Positions 62,378-64,000 of a DNA stretch of 64,000 nt are shown here, piece after piece. The DNA is from Leucobacter allii (GTDB lineage Bacteria > Actinomycetota > Actinomycetes > Actinomycetales > Microbacteriaceae). Both the position numbers and the translations under genes were made by a program. Numbering within the stretch: position 1 is the first letter of the stretch; each line of letters opens with the position of its first letter. The notes below the pieces were generated by a model. It did no database searches. It saw only the letters and a list, made by a program, of their open reading frames with translations, and was not told the DNA's origin. Location: assembly GCF_022919155.1 (NCBI RefSeq), contig NZ_CP095045.1:2604001-2668000 (forward strand), in the 5' to 3' direction.

Positions 62378-63001
62378 TCAGTCGAGCAGGCCCCGGTCGC
62401 GGGCGAGGGCGACCGCCCGCGACCGGCTGCCCGCCCCGAGCTTCGCGAGCACGTGGGCGACGTGGGTCTTCACCGTGGCCTCCGAGAGGAAGAGCGCCCG
62501 GGCGATCTCCCGATTCGAGGCGCCCTCGGCGAGCCGGGCGAGCACCTCGCGTTCGCGTCCGGTGAGCGGTGTCGCGGGCGCCGCGCCGCACGCGCTCACG
62601 CGGGCCAGCACGCCGGGCGCGAGCACCGTGCGACCCGCCGCGGCATCCGCGATCCCGGCGAGGATCGTCGCCGTCGGGGCGTCCTTCATGAGGTAGCCGG
62701 CAGCGCCGGCCTCGATGGCGCGCAGGATGTCGGCGTCTCGATCGAAGGTGGTGAGGATCAGTACTTCAGGAGCGCCCTCCGCGGCGCGGATGCGGGCCGT
62801 CGTCTCGATCCCGTCGATCCCGGCACCGAGGCGCAGGTCGCAGAGCACCACGTCGGGCCGCAGCAGACCCGCCGCCGTCACCGCCTCCTCGCCGCTCGCG
62901 GCCTCGCCCACCACGCGGGCGTCCGGCGCGGCGTCGAGCACCGCGCGGAGCCCCGCCCGCACGATCGGGTGGTCGTCGACCAGCAGCACCGTCGTGCTCA
63001 C
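62378..63001 (-). CDS. NarL/LuxR-type response regulator
   Basis: A 207-residue response regulator. Receiver domain with DD (9-10) and phospho-acceptor Asp55 (VVLCDLRLGAGIDGIE), and Lys in YLMKDAP; LuxR-type helix-turn-helix at the C-terminus (LTGREREVLARLAEGASNRE, LFLSEATVKTHVAHVLAKLG). It starts at GTG 63001, overlapping the histidine kinase stop as GTGA. The pair form one two-component system; target genes are not evident. Confidence 0.92.
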   Translation of the reverse strand: MSTTVLLVDDHPIVRAGLRAVLDAAPDARVVGEAASGEEAVTAAGLLRPDVVLCDLRLGAGIDGIETTARIRAAEGAPEVLILTTFDRDADILRAIEAGAAGYLMKDAPTATILAGIADAAAGRTVLAPGVLARVSACGAAPATPLTGREREVLARLAEGASNREIARALFLSEATVKTHVAHVLAKLGAGSRSRAVALARDRGLLD

Positions 63002-64000
63002 GCCGCACCGCCGAGTCTCAGCCACGCCGAGAGGGCCGTCCCCTCCCCGGGCTCGCTCTCCACCTCGAGCCCGCCGCCCAGTTCGCGCAGCCTCGCCCGC
63101 GCCTCCCGCAGACCCACCGAGACGCCGCGGCTCCCGGCCTCCCACTCGGGCACCGAGAACCCCCGCCCGTCGTCGACGATGTCCAGCCGCACCTCGTCCC
63201 CGAGCTCGCGCAGCTCGATCCCGACCCGGCTCGCCCCCGCGTGCGCGCGTACGTTCGCAAGGCCCGTCTGCAGCGTGCGCAGCAGCGCCACCTCGAAGGC
63301 CGTGCCGAGCGGACGCACCGCGTCGGCCTCGAACGTCGCCGCGATCCCGCTCTCCTCGGCGAAGCCGTCGACCAGACGGGCGAGCCCCTCCGTGAGCGCC
63401 TGGGATTCGAGTTCGACGGGCAGCAGCGCCCGCACGATGCGCCTGGCGTCCTCCGCACCGCGACGGGCGATCGCATCGATGCGGCCGAGCGCCTCGTCCG
63501 CGCGGCCGCCGCCCTCGGTCTCCGCCGCGCTCCGCAGCTCCGCGCCTGCGCCCCGGGCGAGCAGGGTGATCGACGAGAACTCCTGCGCGATGGTGTCGTG
63601 GATGTCGCGCGCGATCCGGGTCCGCTCCTCGCTCGCGCCGGCCTCCCGCTGCACGCGGCCCAGCTCGGCCTGCAGTTCCTCGGTCTCGCGCCGTGCCGCG
63701 ACGAGCGAGGCGATCAGGCGCCGGTGCTCGGCGTCGTCGGCGAGCAGCATCGTGTACGCCCGCGCGATCCCCCAGGCGAAGGCGCCCCCGATGACGGGTC
63801 CCAGCACCTCGGCGACCGTGATCCCGCCGCGCTGCACCCAGGGCGCCGCCACCGCAGCCGCGACGACCACGGCCCCGAAGAGGGCGCCGGCCGCACCCCG
63901 CAGCACGTGGCCGCCGACGAGGAGCAGCGGGAACGACACCCACACGAACTCCGGCGAGATCACCAGCGCGAGCAGCCACACCGCGGCGAGCACCAGCGGC
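62998..64000 (-). CDS. NarL-type sensor histidine kinase, 5' end cut by window
   Basis: At least 333 residues of a HisKA_3-type histidine kinase. Four or so N-terminal membrane helices (VWLLALVISPEFVWVSFPLL; VLRGAAGALFGAVVVAAAVA), a coiled linker (RRETEELQAELGRVQREAG), the phospho-acceptor His in RIARDIHDTIAQEFSSI, and a HATPase domain with VDDGRGFS and GVSVGLREARARL. The frame is open to the edge of the window; an ATG at 63993 is possible, but the true start may lie beyond. Translationally coupled to the response regulator. Confidence 0.88.
   Translation of the reverse strand, partial: PLVLAAVWLLALVISPEFVWVSFPLLLVGGHVLRGAAGALFGAVVVAAAVAAPWVQRGGITVAEVLGPVIGGAFAWGIARAYTMLLADDAEHRRLIASLVAARRETEELQAELGRVQREAGASEERTRIARDIHDTIAQEFSSITLLARGAGAELRSAAETEGGGRADEALGRIDAIARRGAEDARRIVRALLPVELESQALTEGLARLVDGFAEESGIAATFEADAVRPLGTAFEVALLRTLQTGLANVRAHAGASRVGIELRELGDEVRLDIVDDGRGFSVPEWEAGSRGVSVGLREARARLRELGGGLEVESEPGEGTALSAWLRLGGAA

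Overview
The window is one continuous stretch of very GC-rich chromosome from an actinobacterium, most likely a member of the Microbacteriaceae (Leucobacter- or Microbacterium-like). This is inferred from gene content: MtrA-MtrB-LpqB, a WhiB2-type regulator, DUF3027 and DUF5719 proteins, an XPB-type helicase pair, a stand-alone GroEL under a CIRCE element, and several genes whose -10 box lies only 6-9 nt before the start codon (leaderless transcripts). No CRISPR array, insertion sequence, integrase or prophage was seen.

Layout. 1-7.8 kb: housekeeping block (DUF3027, cold-shock protein, small membrane protein, helicase-associated protein with a frameshift, XPB helicase, OmpR-type response regulator and histidine kinase). 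7.8-11.3 kb: amidohydrolase plus APC transporter, divergent from an Lrp/AsnC regulator, with a clear inverted-repeat operator between them. 11.3-13.7 kb: PadR, DUF1048 and ABC-2 exporter operon. 13.7-16.4 kb: GroEL and a LytR_C protein ending in octapeptide repeats. 16.5-26.7 kb: haem acquisition locus with HmuT (frameshifted), HmuU, HmuV and three HtaA proteins: a small membrane-anchored one, a 1105-residue three-domain one, and one fused to three SLH cell-wall domains. A DtxR/IdeR-like box recurs at the three promoters. 26.8-34.8 kb: nitroreductase, DMT transporter, tRNA-Thr, DsbA-like protein, SecA, polyprenol-phosphate mannosyltransferase-like enzyme, HPF and ComF.

34.9-51.4 kb: a catabolic island of fourteen genes, mostly tightly overlapping. 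A NitT/TauT-type ABC importer and an acyl-CoA ligase form one unit. HyuA, HyuB, class III aminotransferase, BKACE, SDR, MaoC hydratase, acyl-CoA dehydrogenase and thioesterase form another. A MenB/BadI-like hydrolase and an IclR regulator are divergent from the second unit. The island sits exactly between comF and lpqB, which are neighbours in the widespread actinobacterial order mtrA-mtrB-lpqB-comF-hpf-secA. A coherent but unproven route is ATP-dependent opening of a cyclic amide, transamination to a beta-keto acid, BKACE cleavage to acetoacetate plus an acyl-CoA, then beta-oxidation-like steps.

51.4-64 kb: LpqB, MtrB, MtrA, a degenerate metallopeptidase-like protein, DUF5719, a large membrane glycosyltransferase and WhiB (a cell-envelope and division neighbourhood), then a small membrane protein, TruB, and a NarL-type response regulator with a histidine kinase cut by the window edge. 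Three genes (helicase-associated protein, hmuT, mtrB) each carry a single-base loss in a short G/C run. Each is restored by adding one base, so base-calling error is at least as likely as real mutation.
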